Part shown: piece after piece, positions 37,273 through 45,837 of the stretch
Position numbering within the stretch: position 1 is the stretch's first letter
Layout: every line of letters begins with the position of its first letter
DNA from: Borreliella valaisiana VS116
GTDB lineage: Bacteria > Spirochaetota > Spirochaetia > Borreliales > Borreliaceae
Length of the DNA: 64,000 bases
Direction of reading: 5' to 3'
Assembly (NCBI RefSeq): GCF_000170955.2
Contig: NZ_ABCY02000001.1
Span: 496,001-560,000 of the forward strand
The notes under the pieces: generated by a model
The model's input: only the letters and a program-made list of their open reading frames with translations
Databases searched by the model: none
Told to the model about the DNA's origin: nothing
Made by a program: the position numbers and the translations under genes

Positions 37273-38811
37273 ATGAAAATAAGCATTGCTCAAACGAAAT
37301 ACAGCGTTTTAGATCTTGATAAATGTATTGTTGATTTTAAAATTAATTATGATGAGGCCTTACTAAAAGGGTCAGATGTTTTAGTTTTTCCTTCTATGTT
37401 TTTAGGCAGTACTAAGTATGCTGAGTTGTTTGATCGTTTGAAATATTCTCAAGATATATGTAAATTTATTGAAATTATGAAAGAACAGGTTAATGATAGT
37501 ACTTTAGTTGTTTTTGGTCATAGTGTTTATGAGAGTGGCAAATTTGTAGATATTATTTCTGTCATCAGTAATCATGAAGTTATTTTAACTGTATCACAAT
37601 ATAATTTACCCGAATTTTTTATTTATAAGAACAATGTATTTGCTGTATTAAATTTTGAGGATGCTTTGTTATTTGAAGAATTAAGTCCCCAATTTGGCGA
37701 AAATTTAAAGAAGGCTCAGTATTTAATAGTACCATCCAAATCTTATTTCACTAGGGAAAAGAATAGTCTTAGGTTAAAATTCTTTGAAAGAGTTGCTGTT
37801 GAGAATAATTTGGATGTTGTTTATTCAAATTTTTATGGAGTTGAGGATTCTGCAGTTTATGATGGATGTAGTTTTTTTATTAATAGTCTTGGAAAGATAA
37901 AACAAGCTAAAGGATTTGAATTTGATTTTATATCTAATGATGCATTTCAAGATTTAAAATTTGATACATGTAATGGACTTTTTGAAAAAATTATTTTAGC
38001 AATATCTCTTGTTTTAAGAGAATATATTTATTTTTCGGGATTTTCTAAAGTTCATTTGGGATTGTCTGGGGGTATTGATTCTGCACTTGTTGCGTGTCTT
38101 GCATGTTTTGCTTTGGGCGCTGAGAATGTTGTTGGAATTTCTATGCCTAGTAAATTTTCATCAGTAGATTCTATTTCTGATGCTAAAGAGCTTTCTAAAA
38201 AATTAGGGTTTAAATTAATTGAAATGCCAATAAAAGACTTGTTTGAGGTAAGTAGTAGATTTTTTGAAGGGCATTTTGATGTTAAAGGCGTTACTGGAGA
38301 AAATTTACAAGCTCGGTTAAGGGGACTTTTATTAATGTCTTATAGTAATTCTAAAAATTCTTTGCTTTTAAATACTGGCAATAAAAGTGAAATCGCAGTT
38401 GGTTATTGTACCCTATATGGGGATACTTGTGGGGGATTAGCTTTGATTGGAGATCTTTTTAAAACGGAGGTTTATGATCTTGCAAAATATATTAATGCAA
38501 AGTTTGGAGAATGTATTATTCCCGTTAATATTATTTTAAAGGAGCCTTCGGCTGAGTTAAAGTTTGATCAAAAAGATAGTGATTATCTTCCAAAATATGA
38601 AGTTCTTGATGATATTTTAAATAGATATTTGATTGACAATGAATCTATAAATTCAATTTATCTTCATTTTGAAAAAGGCACAGTTGATAAAGTTTTAAAT
38701 CTTTATTTTAAAAATGAATACAAAAGAAGACAAGGAGCCCCTATAGTTAAAGTTTCTAAAAAGACCTTTGGTTTTGAACTTTCAATTCCTATTTTAAATA
38801 ATATGGTTTGA
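37273..38811 (+). CDS. nadE: NAD synthetase with degenerate glutaminase (nitrilase-like) domain
   Basis: NadE makes NAD from deamido-NAD, ATP and ammonia. The 512-residue protein has the two-domain layout of glutamine-dependent enzymes: a nitrilase-fold domain (1-220) and a synthetase domain with the PP-loop SGGIDSA (265-271). By eye alignment, the catalytic Glu, Lys and Cys of the glutaminase are replaced by S41 (VFPSMFLGS), Q109 (QYNLP) and F128 (LNFED). It may therefore depend on free ammonia. No ribosome binding site is seen. Confidence 0.9.
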   Translation: MKISIAQTKYSVLDLDKCIVDFKINYDEALLKGSDVLVFPSMFLGSTKYAELFDRLKYSQDICKFIEIMKEQVNDSTLVVFGHSVYESGKFVDIISVISNHEVILTVSQYNLPEFFIYKNNVFAVLNFEDALLFEELSPQFGENLKKAQYLIVPSKSYFTREKNSLRLKFFERVAVENNLDVVYSNFYGVEDSAVYDGCSFFINSLGKIKQAKGFEFDFISNDAFQDLKFDTCNGLFEKIILAISLVLREYIYFSGFSKVHLGLSGGIDSALVACLACFALGAENVVGISMPSKFSSVDSISDAKELSKKLGFKLIEMPIKDLFEVSSRFFEGHFDVKGVTGENLQARLRGLLLMSYSNSKNSLLLNTGNKSEIAVGYCTLYGDTCGGLALIGDLFKTEVYDLAKYINAKFGECIIPVNIILKEPSAELKFDQKDSDYLPKYEVLDDILNRYLIDNESINSIYLHFEKGTVDKVLNLYFKNEYKRRQGAPIVKVSKKTFGFELSIPILNNMV

Positions 38812-39356
38812 AATTATGGTTAGGGCTTGGTTGTTTAAATCCTATTTATTTTTTAAATTTTATTAATAATATTTTTTACGGAAAAAATTTGAGATTTAAT
38901 ATTATTTAATGTTTTTGAAAAGGCCTTTAAAATGTTTTTATGGATCTAATTGTTTTAGTTTGAGTTGTTAAAAGTAAAATTAATTTAGCTTTAAATTTGC
39001 TCAAGTTTTTTAAAAGTAATATTCTTTTATCAAAGATATTCATTTTTTGTATTGAAAGTAGAGGATAATGAGCGTTGTTAGGGCGCTTGTTTAAGAGGAA
39101 GTTGATTAGTTTTTCAAGAGTCTAGATTTTTTATATTGGATTCTAAGATTAAAAATTTTATTAAAAAGAAGCAAGCTAAAGGTTAATAACAAAAGTATTT
39201 AAAGCTGTTATTTGAGAGCACAAATCACCTTGAGAGCAATATAATATAATTAAATCTGATTGATAATATTGAAAGTTTACTTACTAGAAAATTTAAAAAC
39301 AGCTTTTTAAGTTCAAATTAAATTTTTATACTTTTAAATAAAGTATATGAGGACTT

Positions 39357-39385
39357 TTAATGATTATTTTATAAATAATCATTAA
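39357..39385. repeat. Perfect 12-bp inverted repeat with 5-base loop
   Basis: TTAATGATTATT (39357-39368) and AATAATCATTAA (39374-39385) are exact reverse complements around TTATA. It lies inside the gene-free gap. It has no adjoining T tract on either strand beyond the stem. It could be a protein-binding site, a remnant of a terminator, or a cruciform-forming sequence. Confidence 0.6.
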
Positions 39386-39785
39386 TTTGAAATCTATTTA
39401 GTAAGTATATCAGGTTATGGTATAGGATTAGCTTTTTGCTTGGTGTATTAAAATTATTAATTTTTATGTTATGGTAGTTGGTAATAATACAATCCTTTTT
39501 GAAGTATTAAATTATGTCAATAATTATTTATTGAATTTAGAAGTGATATGTGTATTACATTGTTGTGTGGGATTTTGAATATGAAAACTAGAAAAATGAA
39601 ATTTTCTCTAAAGCTCCTACTTCATTCTATTGTTTTTAATTCTAATGGGATTTTAGACTTGAATTAAAAGATATTACTTTTTAAATTGGAAGCTATGTAT
39701 TTCTGAGAAAAAGAGTTTGTGTTTGATAAATTTTTTCAGTTTTTGCTATTTAATTGAGTCTATGAGATTGAGAATAAAAAAATTT

Positions 39786-39793
39786 GGGGGGGG
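39786..39793 (+). repeat. G8 homopolymer tract
   Basis: Eight consecutive G stand directly before ATGGAT in a very AT-rich region. Such tracts are prone to slippage. The ATG that follows opens a frame of only 15 codons. Confidence 0.7.
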
Positions 39794-39962
39794 ATGGATA
39801 TTTATGATTTTTATACTATCCTTAGTAAAAAAAGATTCTAATTTATAACATTTTGTTTTATAGATGCTTTATTAAAAAATAGTGGATTTTGCAAAAGTTA
39901 TGCTTTTAGAGATGATTTTTTCAATTTTAGAATTTATTCTTAATAAAAGAATCGAGATAAAA

Positions 39963-40817
39963 ATGGATTGGGATTTCGAAAAAATTATATTTTTATTAAA
40001 TGAGTCAACTAAGCTTGCATTAAGTGGTTGTGATAAATTAAGTTTAGATTTTAAATCTGATGGATCTATTGTAACTCAGGTTGATAAGCAGATTGAGCAA
40101 TTCTTATCTAAAGAAATCAAAAAGCCCGGTAATTTTATTCTTGGAGAAGAGACAATATATACCTATGGAGAAGATTATATCAAAGATGCGTTAATGTCAA
40201 AGAGTACTTTTATTATTGATCCGATTGATGGAACTTCTTCTTTTGCAGCAGGTCTTCCTTCATATGGAATATCGCTAGCGTGTGCTAGTGGTGGAAAAAT
40301 TATTGAAGGAGCTATTTCTCTCCCTTTAAGCGGAGAGTTTTTTATTACTTATAAAGATAGTGTATTTTATGCTAAAAAAAACATTGGCAGCTATCCTTTA
40401 AGAAAAGATTTTAATAAGTTTATTTTTGCTAATTCTGAATGTTATAATACACACAGTTTGCTTGCAGTATCAAAGTCTATTATAAGGTCGTTTAATCTTA
40501 ATGTTTCTTCTCATATTCATATTAATGGCTCTTGTGTTTATTCTTTTGCCAAGCTTTTTACAGGTTCTTATAAGGCCTATTTTTCTTTTGTAGGGCTTTG
40601 GGATATTGCAGCGTGTTTAGCTATTGGGGATAAATTGGGTATGGTTGGTGAATTTTATTGTGGCAATAAAATGACATTGGATATCCTAGATTCAATGTAC
40701 ATTTTAGAGTCTAATAATCATAAGAGATGGTCCTTGAAAGATTTTTTTATTTATTCTGATAATAAATCAACAATAGACGTTGTAAGAAAAATAGCGAATA
40801 AAAAATTTAATAAGTAA
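39963..40817 (+). CDS. Inositol-monophosphatase-family phosphatase
   Basis: The 284-residue protein shows the metal-binding motifs of the family: GEE (near 70), DPIDGTSSF (near 92), and LWDIAAC near 222. Substrates in the family include inositol phosphate, fructose 1,6-bisphosphate and PAP; which applies here is unknown. The start is uncertain. I prefer ATG 39963 (MDWDFEKIIFLL) because it matches the family's N terminus; the frame is open 27 codons further upstream to a GTG at 39882. Confidence 0.82.
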   Translation: MDWDFEKIIFLLNESTKLALSGCDKLSLDFKSDGSIVTQVDKQIEQFLSKEIKKPGNFILGEETIYTYGEDYIKDALMSKSTFIIDPIDGTSSFAAGLPSYGISLACASGGKIIEGAISLPLSGEFFITYKDSVFYAKKNIGSYPLRKDFNKFIFANSECYNTHSLLAVSKSIIRSFNLNVSSHIHINGSCVYSFAKLFTGSYKAYFSFVGLWDIAACLAIGDKLGMVGEFYCGNKMTLDILDSMYILESNNHKRWSLKDFFIYSDNKSTIDVVRKIANKKFNK

Positions 40818-40843
40818 GATTTTTAAAAAGAATTTGAAAATAG

Positions 40844-41266
40844 TTATTTATGTTTTGCAGTTTTATTATTATTAGATTCAATGTCGAGTGTTTTTATTAG
40901 CTTATTTAAGGTCCAGCTTGAAAATTTTATGTAAAGCATTTTAATTGGATTTTTTGTATATTTTTTTAGCACCTTTAAAGATTCTATATTCATTAAAGCT
41001 ATTATTTCCTTTAGTGTTTTTGGCAAATTGTTGAAAATTTTGGAACCAACCTTATGCCCTTCTAGAATAAAATTTTGAAGAGTTATTTGATCTTTTTTTT
41101 GCAGGCGTCTCATATATAATTTTAAAATACGCTCTTGTGATTTCATAATTTCTGAATTAATTTGTTCTTGTTTTTTGGTAATTTTTTTCTTGTTTTCAAT
41201 AACGGGTTTTTTAGGTAGAGACTTATAAGGATTTGTTCCTGGAATATAATTTTTAGGAATTTTCAT
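40844..41266 (-). CDS. Conserved spirochaetal hypothetical protein
   Basis: From the ATG at 41266 (preceded by AGGAG on the minus strand) the protein has 140 residues: MKIPKNYIPGTNPYK, a Lys/Gln-rich helix, and a C-terminal half of alternating hydrophobic helices (FNNLPKTLKEIIALMN). No signal peptide or known motif is visible; I do not recognise it. A longer form to 41329 would lose the good ribosome binding site. It is convergent with the upstream phosphatase gene and divergent from the 604-residue gene. Confidence 0.65.
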   Translation of the reverse strand: MKIPKNYIPGTNPYKSLPKKPVIENKKKITKKQEQINSEIMKSQERILKLYMRRLQKKDQITLQNFILEGHKVGSKIFNNLPKTLKEIIALMNIESLKVLKKYTKNPIKMLYIKFSSWTLNKLIKTLDIESNNNKTAKHK

Positions 41267-41303
41267 ATACTTTGCTCCTACGCAACTAGCTAACTTATAT
41301 AGT

Positions 41304-41333
41304 TTATTATTTTTTTTGTTTTTATGCAATCAA
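41304..41333 (-). promoter_or_regulatory. Predicted promoter of the 140-residue hypothetical
   Basis: On the minus strand TTGATT (41328-41333) and TAATAA (41304-41309) have an 18-base spacer, giving a leader of about 30 bases with AGGAG before the start at 41266. Its -35 box lies two bases from the -35 box of the opposite promoter. Confidence 0.4.
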
Positions 41334-41335
41334 TA

Positions 41336-41364
41336 TTGATATTTTAATTTTTTATGATTAGAAT
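41336..41364 (+). promoter_or_regulatory. Predicted promoter giving a leaderless mRNA for the 604-residue gene
   Basis: TTGATA at 41336-41341 and TAGAAT at 41359-41364 have a 17-base spacer. The ATG at 41371 begins seven bases after the -10 box, exactly where transcription should start. No Shine-Dalgarno sequence precedes the ATG. Confidence 0.5.
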
Positions 41365-41370
41365 CATCAT

Positions 41371-43185
41371 ATGAAGGGGTTTTTAAGGGCGGGAGCTTTT
41401 AATTTATTACTTGGTTTTTTAATATTATTTGTTGTTATTTTTTTGCAATTTAGGAATTTAAACGTAAATATATTTTTTTTAAAAGATGTAAAGTTAGAAG
41501 TAAATAATAAGGTTGAAAATAGTGAATATATTTTAAATGATATTGTTGTTAATGTTAGAGGACTTAGGATACTTTTGTCCAAACTTAATCCACTTATTGT
41601 TTTAGAAACAGGGTTAAATCTTTTGCCCATCTCTTATAAAGTTCAAGACATGGGTATTTATGTTTATTTCGAGAATAATATTTTTCTAGGATTTTTATTT
41701 GATTCAGAAAATAATTTTATCATTGAATCAAATCTCTCGAAAAGCTTTTTGTTAAGCTATGAGGTTGAAGATCATTATGAAGTTTTATTAGATAAGCCTA
41801 CTATTTCAATAAGACAAGGAGAAAATTTGGAATATAAAGTCTTTTTAGGAGAAAATGTAAAAATAAGAAAAAAAGATATTTTAATTTCTCCTCAATCAAC
41901 ATTTAGAATTGGTAATGTTATTTATATTGATTCACCAAAGAAAAATATTTCAAATTTCATTATAGAGGGCATTCAAAGTAATATATTAGATCATTCTATT
42001 ATGCATTCAAAAATTAAAGATGTGGATAGTAAAATTTTTAATGATGCTTTAAATAATTTTAGACAAAGTGCTTATGATTCTTGGAACAATCCTATTAATT
42101 TTAATGTTTCAAAGGGAGGATGGTTTAAATACGGAGCTTATGGCTTTGATGAAAATCTAATGGTTTGTTTTTTAGCAGAATCCTTAATTAGAGGAGAGCA
42201 CGAATCAATATTTTTAAAATTAGATTCTTTATTGGTTAAAAATGAACATAAGCTTACTTATTTAAGTTTAAATTATTATGCTAATTCAGATCAAATTGAT
42301 AAATTTTTTTCTTATTTATCAAGAAATAAAACTTTTATTGACTCTCTTGAGAAAGACAGACTTGTGGTTTATTTGAAGGAGGATCCTCGTCTTTTAGAAA
42401 AAATTTTTTTATCAGAAAACATTTCCAAATTGAATGATGCTTTAAAGCTTCTCAGAGATCCTAAAAAAATATTAAATTCTAATTTTGATTTTAACCAAAC
42501 TTACAATATTCTCTTTAATTATCTTACGTTTCTTAAGATTAGCAATGATGATTCTGTTTATTCAAGTTTTAAAAAGGAGCTTTATAAATTTGTATTCACT
42601 TTATTTGGTGTTACAGATGAAGGAAAAGTTTATATTTTAAATAATAGTATTAATTCATCTGATGTTGTTGAGTATGCATTAAAGATTTCTGGGGTTCTTA
42701 AAAGAATATCATCTTATTTAAAAGATAATTTAATATTAAAGCTTTCAAATAATGTGATTTATTATTCTTTAATTAGTGATTATGTTAAAGGAATTCCTTA
42801 TGAAAGTTATTATTCTGATATTATTGACAATAAATATATGCCTCAATTTATCTTTATTTCTGATCTTGGGTCTATCAGGTGGATATATGCTGCGTCTAAA
42901 GTTTTAAATAGTGAAATTACTGATGCCAAAGTTACAATTAATTTTGATCAAGAGATTAATTATTCAAACTATATGTTTTTTGGAAATATTTTAAATCCAA
43001 CTTTAGTAAGATTTAGAGAGATTGATTGGTTTACAGATTATAAGTTTTACGTATATTCTGATGGTTGGAAGTATTATCCTTTGAGTAAAATTTTGGTTAT
43101 TAAAGCAACACCTAAGAAAAAGAAAATCTTTAATCTTTTATTAAGATTTGATAAAATTCCAAAAAAAATAAATATTTATGAATAA
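41371..43185 (+). CDS. Membrane-anchored hypothetical protein
   Basis: The 604-residue protein has one N-terminal membrane helix (residues 8-27) and a long extracytoplasmic-type domain rich in Asn, Ser, Tyr and Ile, without cysteine clusters or repeats that I recognise. A segment near 240-290 (DSWNNPINFNVSKGGWFKYGAYGFDENLMVCF) is the most structured looking. It overlaps coaX by eight bases, so the two are co-transcribed, but no function follows from that. Confidence 0.7.
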   Translation: MKGFLRAGAFNLLLGFLILFVVIFLQFRNLNVNIFFLKDVKLEVNNKVENSEYILNDIVVNVRGLRILLSKLNPLIVLETGLNLLPISYKVQDMGIYVYFENNIFLGFLFDSENNFIIESNLSKSFLLSYEVEDHYEVLLDKPTISIRQGENLEYKVFLGENVKIRKKDILISPQSTFRIGNVIYIDSPKKNISNFIIEGIQSNILDHSIMHSKIKDVDSKIFNDALNNFRQSAYDSWNNPINFNVSKGGWFKYGAYGFDENLMVCFLAESLIRGEHESIFLKLDSLLVKNEHKLTYLSLNYYANSDQIDKFFSYLSRNKTFIDSLEKDRLVVYLKEDPRLLEKIFLSENISKLNDALKLLRDPKKILNSNFDFNQTYNILFNYLTFLKISNDDSVYSSFKKELYKFVFTLFGVTDEGKVYILNNSINSSDVVEYALKISGVLKRISSYLKDNLILKLSNNVIYYSLISDYVKGIPYESYYSDIIDNKYMPQFIFISDLGSIRWIYAASKVLNSEITDAKVTINFDQEINYSNYMFFGNILNPTLVRFREIDWFTDYKFYVYSDGWKYYPLSKILVIKATPKKKKIFNLLLRFDKIPKKINIYE

Positions 43186-43966
43186 GCCTTTATTATCAGA
43201 GTTGGTAATTGACATTGGAAATACTAGTATTGCTTTTGCCCTATTTAAAAACAATAAAGTTAATTTATTTATTAAAATGAAGACAAATCTTATGTTAGGG
43301 TATGATGAGGCTTATGGGTTTTTTGAAGAAAAACTTGATTTTAATGTAAGTCAAGTTTTTATAAGTAGCGTTGTTCCTATTCTTAATGGAATATTTGAAA
43401 ATGTCATTTTTTCTTTTTTGAAGGTAAAGCCCCTGTTTATTAGTTTTGATTTGGATTATAACTTAACATTTAATCCTTACAAAAGTGGTAAATTTTTGTT
43501 AGGTTCAGACGTTTTTGCTAATCTTATTGCAGCCATTGAAAATTATTCATTAGAGAATGTTCTGGTAGTAGATCTTGGGACAGCTTGTACTATTTTTGCT
43601 GTTAGTAGGCACGATGGAATACTAGGTGGTCTTATTAATTCTGGTCCTTTGATAAATTTTAATTCTTTATTAGATAAAGCCTATCTTTTGAAGAAATTTC
43701 CCATCAGCACTCCAAGTAATCTTTTAGAGAGAACTACAGCTGGAAGTGTAAACAGTGGTTTGTTTTATCAATATAAGTATTTAATAGAAGGTGTTTATCA
43801 TGACATTAAAAAGATATATAAAAAAGAATTTGATTTGATAATTACTGGAGGTAATGCAAGTCTACTTTTGCCATTAATTGATATAAATTTTATTTTTAAT
43901 ATTCATTTAACCGTAGAAGGTATTAGAATTTTAGGAAATTCTATTGTCTTTAAGTGTATTAATTGA
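43178..43966 (+). CDS. coaX: Type III pantothenate kinase
   Basis: CoaX phosphorylates pantothenate in the first step of CoA synthesis. The 262-residue protein has the ASKHA-type phosphate motif VIDIGNTS (D12), the GSDVFANLIAAIE segment, DLGTACT and the C-terminal ITGGNA. The window also holds coaE, the last step of the pathway. Confidence 0.92.
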   Translation: MNKPLLSELVIDIGNTSIAFALFKNNKVNLFIKMKTNLMLGYDEAYGFFEEKLDFNVSQVFISSVVPILNGIFENVIFSFLKVKPLFISFDLDYNLTFNPYKSGKFLLGSDVFANLIAAIENYSLENVLVVDLGTACTIFAVSRHDGILGGLINSGPLINFNSLLDKAYLLKKFPISTPSNLLERTTAGSVNSGLFYQYKYLIEGVYHDIKKIYKKEFDLIITGGNASLLLPLIDINFIFNIHLTVEGIRILGNSIVFKCIN

Positions 43967-43987
43967 AATATTTGTTTTTAGAAAGTT

Positions 43988-44935
43988 TTAAATTTTTTTG
44001 TTAAATAAGTTTGGGAAATTTTTTGTTTGATGATTAAAATTATCTAAGATTGATGTAATCTCTTTGTATACCTCTTCATTAATTTCTGCTTTAAATGAAT
44101 TTAAGTTTGATTCTACATAACTTTCTTTGCTGAAACCCACTATAAATCCGCTTAATTTTGTTTTTTTGAGCCATGCATATGTTAATTCTAAAATTGTTAA
44201 GTTGTTTTTCTTTGCTATCTTTGTAAGTTCATTTATGGTTTTTAAAGTATAAGGCCAAATTTCTTTTTTAAAAAGTATCAATTTTTTTGTTATATTATCA
44301 TTAAATTTGTTTTTGTCTTTTATATTAGCTTTAGATAAAAGTCCTTGAGCAATTGTTGAATATGATATGGTGACAATATCATTGTCTTCACAGTAAGGGA
44401 TTACATCTTTTTCTTTATTTCTAAATAAGGGGTTGTATCCTATTTGGTTTACGTCAATTTTGCAAACTTTTTTTACGCTTTCCATGTGCGATATTTCAAA
44501 ATTACTTACACCCACATATTTTATTTTTTCTTTTGCTCTCATTTCTTCAAGAAATGATGCGATTGGTCTTAGGTCAAAATCGGTTTTAGGCCAGTGTATA
44601 TAGTAAATATCTATATAATTAGTTTTTAAATTTTTAAGACTTTCATTAAAGTTCTTTGTATATTCTGAAATTTCCATTGGGTAGCATTTACTTGCAATTA
44701 AAATATTTTCTCTTATTGTTGGATCTTCTGCTATTATTTCACCAATTATTTTTTCTGAAATTCCATTTCCATAAGCTTTTGCAGTATCAATATTTCTAAT
44801 CCCGTGATCATATGCTTTTTTTAATATTTTTTTGGCTGTTTCTTTTTTAACCTGTTTAAAATATCCACCTCCAAATTGCCAAGACCCCAAAATTAGTTTG
44901 CTATAAGTATTTATTTTTTCTTTAAGATTATTCAT
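43988..44935 (-). CDS. Aldo/keto reductase
   Basis: The 315-residue protein has the family tetrad within GIRNIDTAKAYGNG (Asp, Tyr), IASKC (Lys) and YYIHWPK (His), and an NADPH-binding C-terminal part (GFSKESYVESN). The substrate is unknown. AAGGAG precedes the ATG. It is the most upstream gene of its transcript's immediate neighbourhood and is followed in the window by coaX in convergent orientation. Confidence 0.9.
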   Translation of the reverse strand: MNNLKEKINTYSKLILGSWQFGGGYFKQVKKETAKKILKKAYDHGIRNIDTAKAYGNGISEKIIGEIIAEDPTIRENILIASKCYPMEISEYTKNFNESLKNLKTNYIDIYYIHWPKTDFDLRPIASFLEEMRAKEKIKYVGVSNFEISHMESVKKVCKIDVNQIGYNPLFRNKEKDVIPYCEDNDIVTISYSTIAQGLLSKANIKDKNKFNDNITKKLILFKKEIWPYTLKTINELTKIAKKNNLTILELTYAWLKKTKLSGFIVGFSKESYVESNLNSFKAEINEEVYKEITSILDNFNHQTKNFPNLFNKKI

Positions 44936-45027
44936 AGATTCTCCTTTTTATTTTATGAAAAATTGGTGGTTTTGTTTTAATGGTTTGTTTAAGTATTTAT
45001 TATTTTAAAGATTTTGTAAATAAAATT

Positions 45028-45837
45028 TTATAGTTTGTCAATATTTTTTAGTAATTTTTCTTTGTTAAAATCTCTATTTATTCCAAATCTGGTTAAAGAG
45101 AAATCGTATTTTACAGGATCTTCATTATTTTCTTTTGAAAAATAGTCTGTAATTTTTATTGCTTTTTTAAGATTTATGTTTTTTATTTCTTTTATTTTAA
45201 ATAGTTTTGAGGCAATGCTTGTCATATGAGTGTCCATTGGTACTATAAGGTTATTAGGATTAAATTTGTTCCAAATGCCTAAATCGACGTCATCTTTACG
45301 TATCATCCATCTTAAGAATAAAAAAAGTCTTTTACAAGAACTTCCCTTTGAAGGCTTTGGAAGGAGCATTCCAAATTCTTTTCCATTTATTTTTTCCATA
45401 TGCTTTATTAATTCATCTAGACTAAGTATAAAATTTTGATTTTTATAATAAATATTGTAAAGAAGATTTTCAATTGTATGATGTTGTTCTTTTATTATTT
45501 TGAGGGTGTATAGTAGGCTCACAATGTCTTCTTCTTTAAAAAATCTATAAACAAATCCTTTAAATATTTCTTTTAAGTCTTTTTTATTTACTAGCTTAAG
45601 GTTCTCAGAGGGGGATTTGCCAAGTGGTTTGAGTATCCTTTCTATTGCTTCTAAAATTTTTTCTACCCTTCCAAGTGACAATGAAGAACTAATTAAACCT
45701 ACAAGTTCAATGTCTTCTTTTTTTTTGTACCTGTATAAAAATTCTAAAGGATCAGGATGTATAAATTTTTTTTTATTGTATTTTAAATATATTTCTTCTA
45801 GAAAATTATATAGCGAGTTTTTAGCTTTTATTTGCAT
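45028..45837 (-). CDS. TIGR02757-family (DUF2400) protein
   Basis: The 269-residue protein matches the DUF2400/TIGR02757 pattern, with FIHPDPLEFLYRYKKKEDIELVGLISSSLSLGRV at the N terminus (shown in part) and a middle LIVPMDTHMTSIA and DPVKYDFSLTRFGI near the end. The family is mostly from spirochaetes and Bacteroidetes and has a helical fold that recalls DNA glycosylases, but its function is not established. It overlaps the preceding gene by 17 bases. Confidence 0.72.
   Translation of the reverse strand: MQIKAKNSLYNFLEEIYLKYNKKKFIHPDPLEFLYRYKKKEDIELVGLISSSLSLGRVEKILEAIERILKPLGKSPSENLKLVNKKDLKEIFKGFVYRFFKEEDIVSLLYTLKIIKEQHHTIENLLYNIYYKNQNFILSLDELIKHMEKINGKEFGMLLPKPSKGSSCKRLFLFLRWMIRKDDVDLGIWNKFNPNNLIVPMDTHMTSIASKLFKIKEIKNINLKKAIKITDYFSKENNEDPVKYDFSLTRFGINRDFNKEKLLKNIDKL

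Larger units (their letters stand above)
38812..39962 (+). other. 1.15 kb gap without intact gene, probably decayed sequence
   Basis: All frames are broken by frequent stops; the longest readable stretch runs from an ATG at about 39580 to 39950 and is interrupted by several in-frame stops, as in a decayed gene. A short minus-strand frame of about 38 codons near 38930-39046 also exists. I could not identify an ancestor. The gap contains a perfect inverted repeat (39357-39385) and a G8 tract (39786-39793). Confidence 0.5.

Noticed and set aside
38812..39962. Decayed methyl-accepting chemotaxis gene
   Set aside because: A fragment starting MKTRKMKFSLKLLL suggested it, but no conserved signalling-domain motif was found, so the ancestor is left unnamed.
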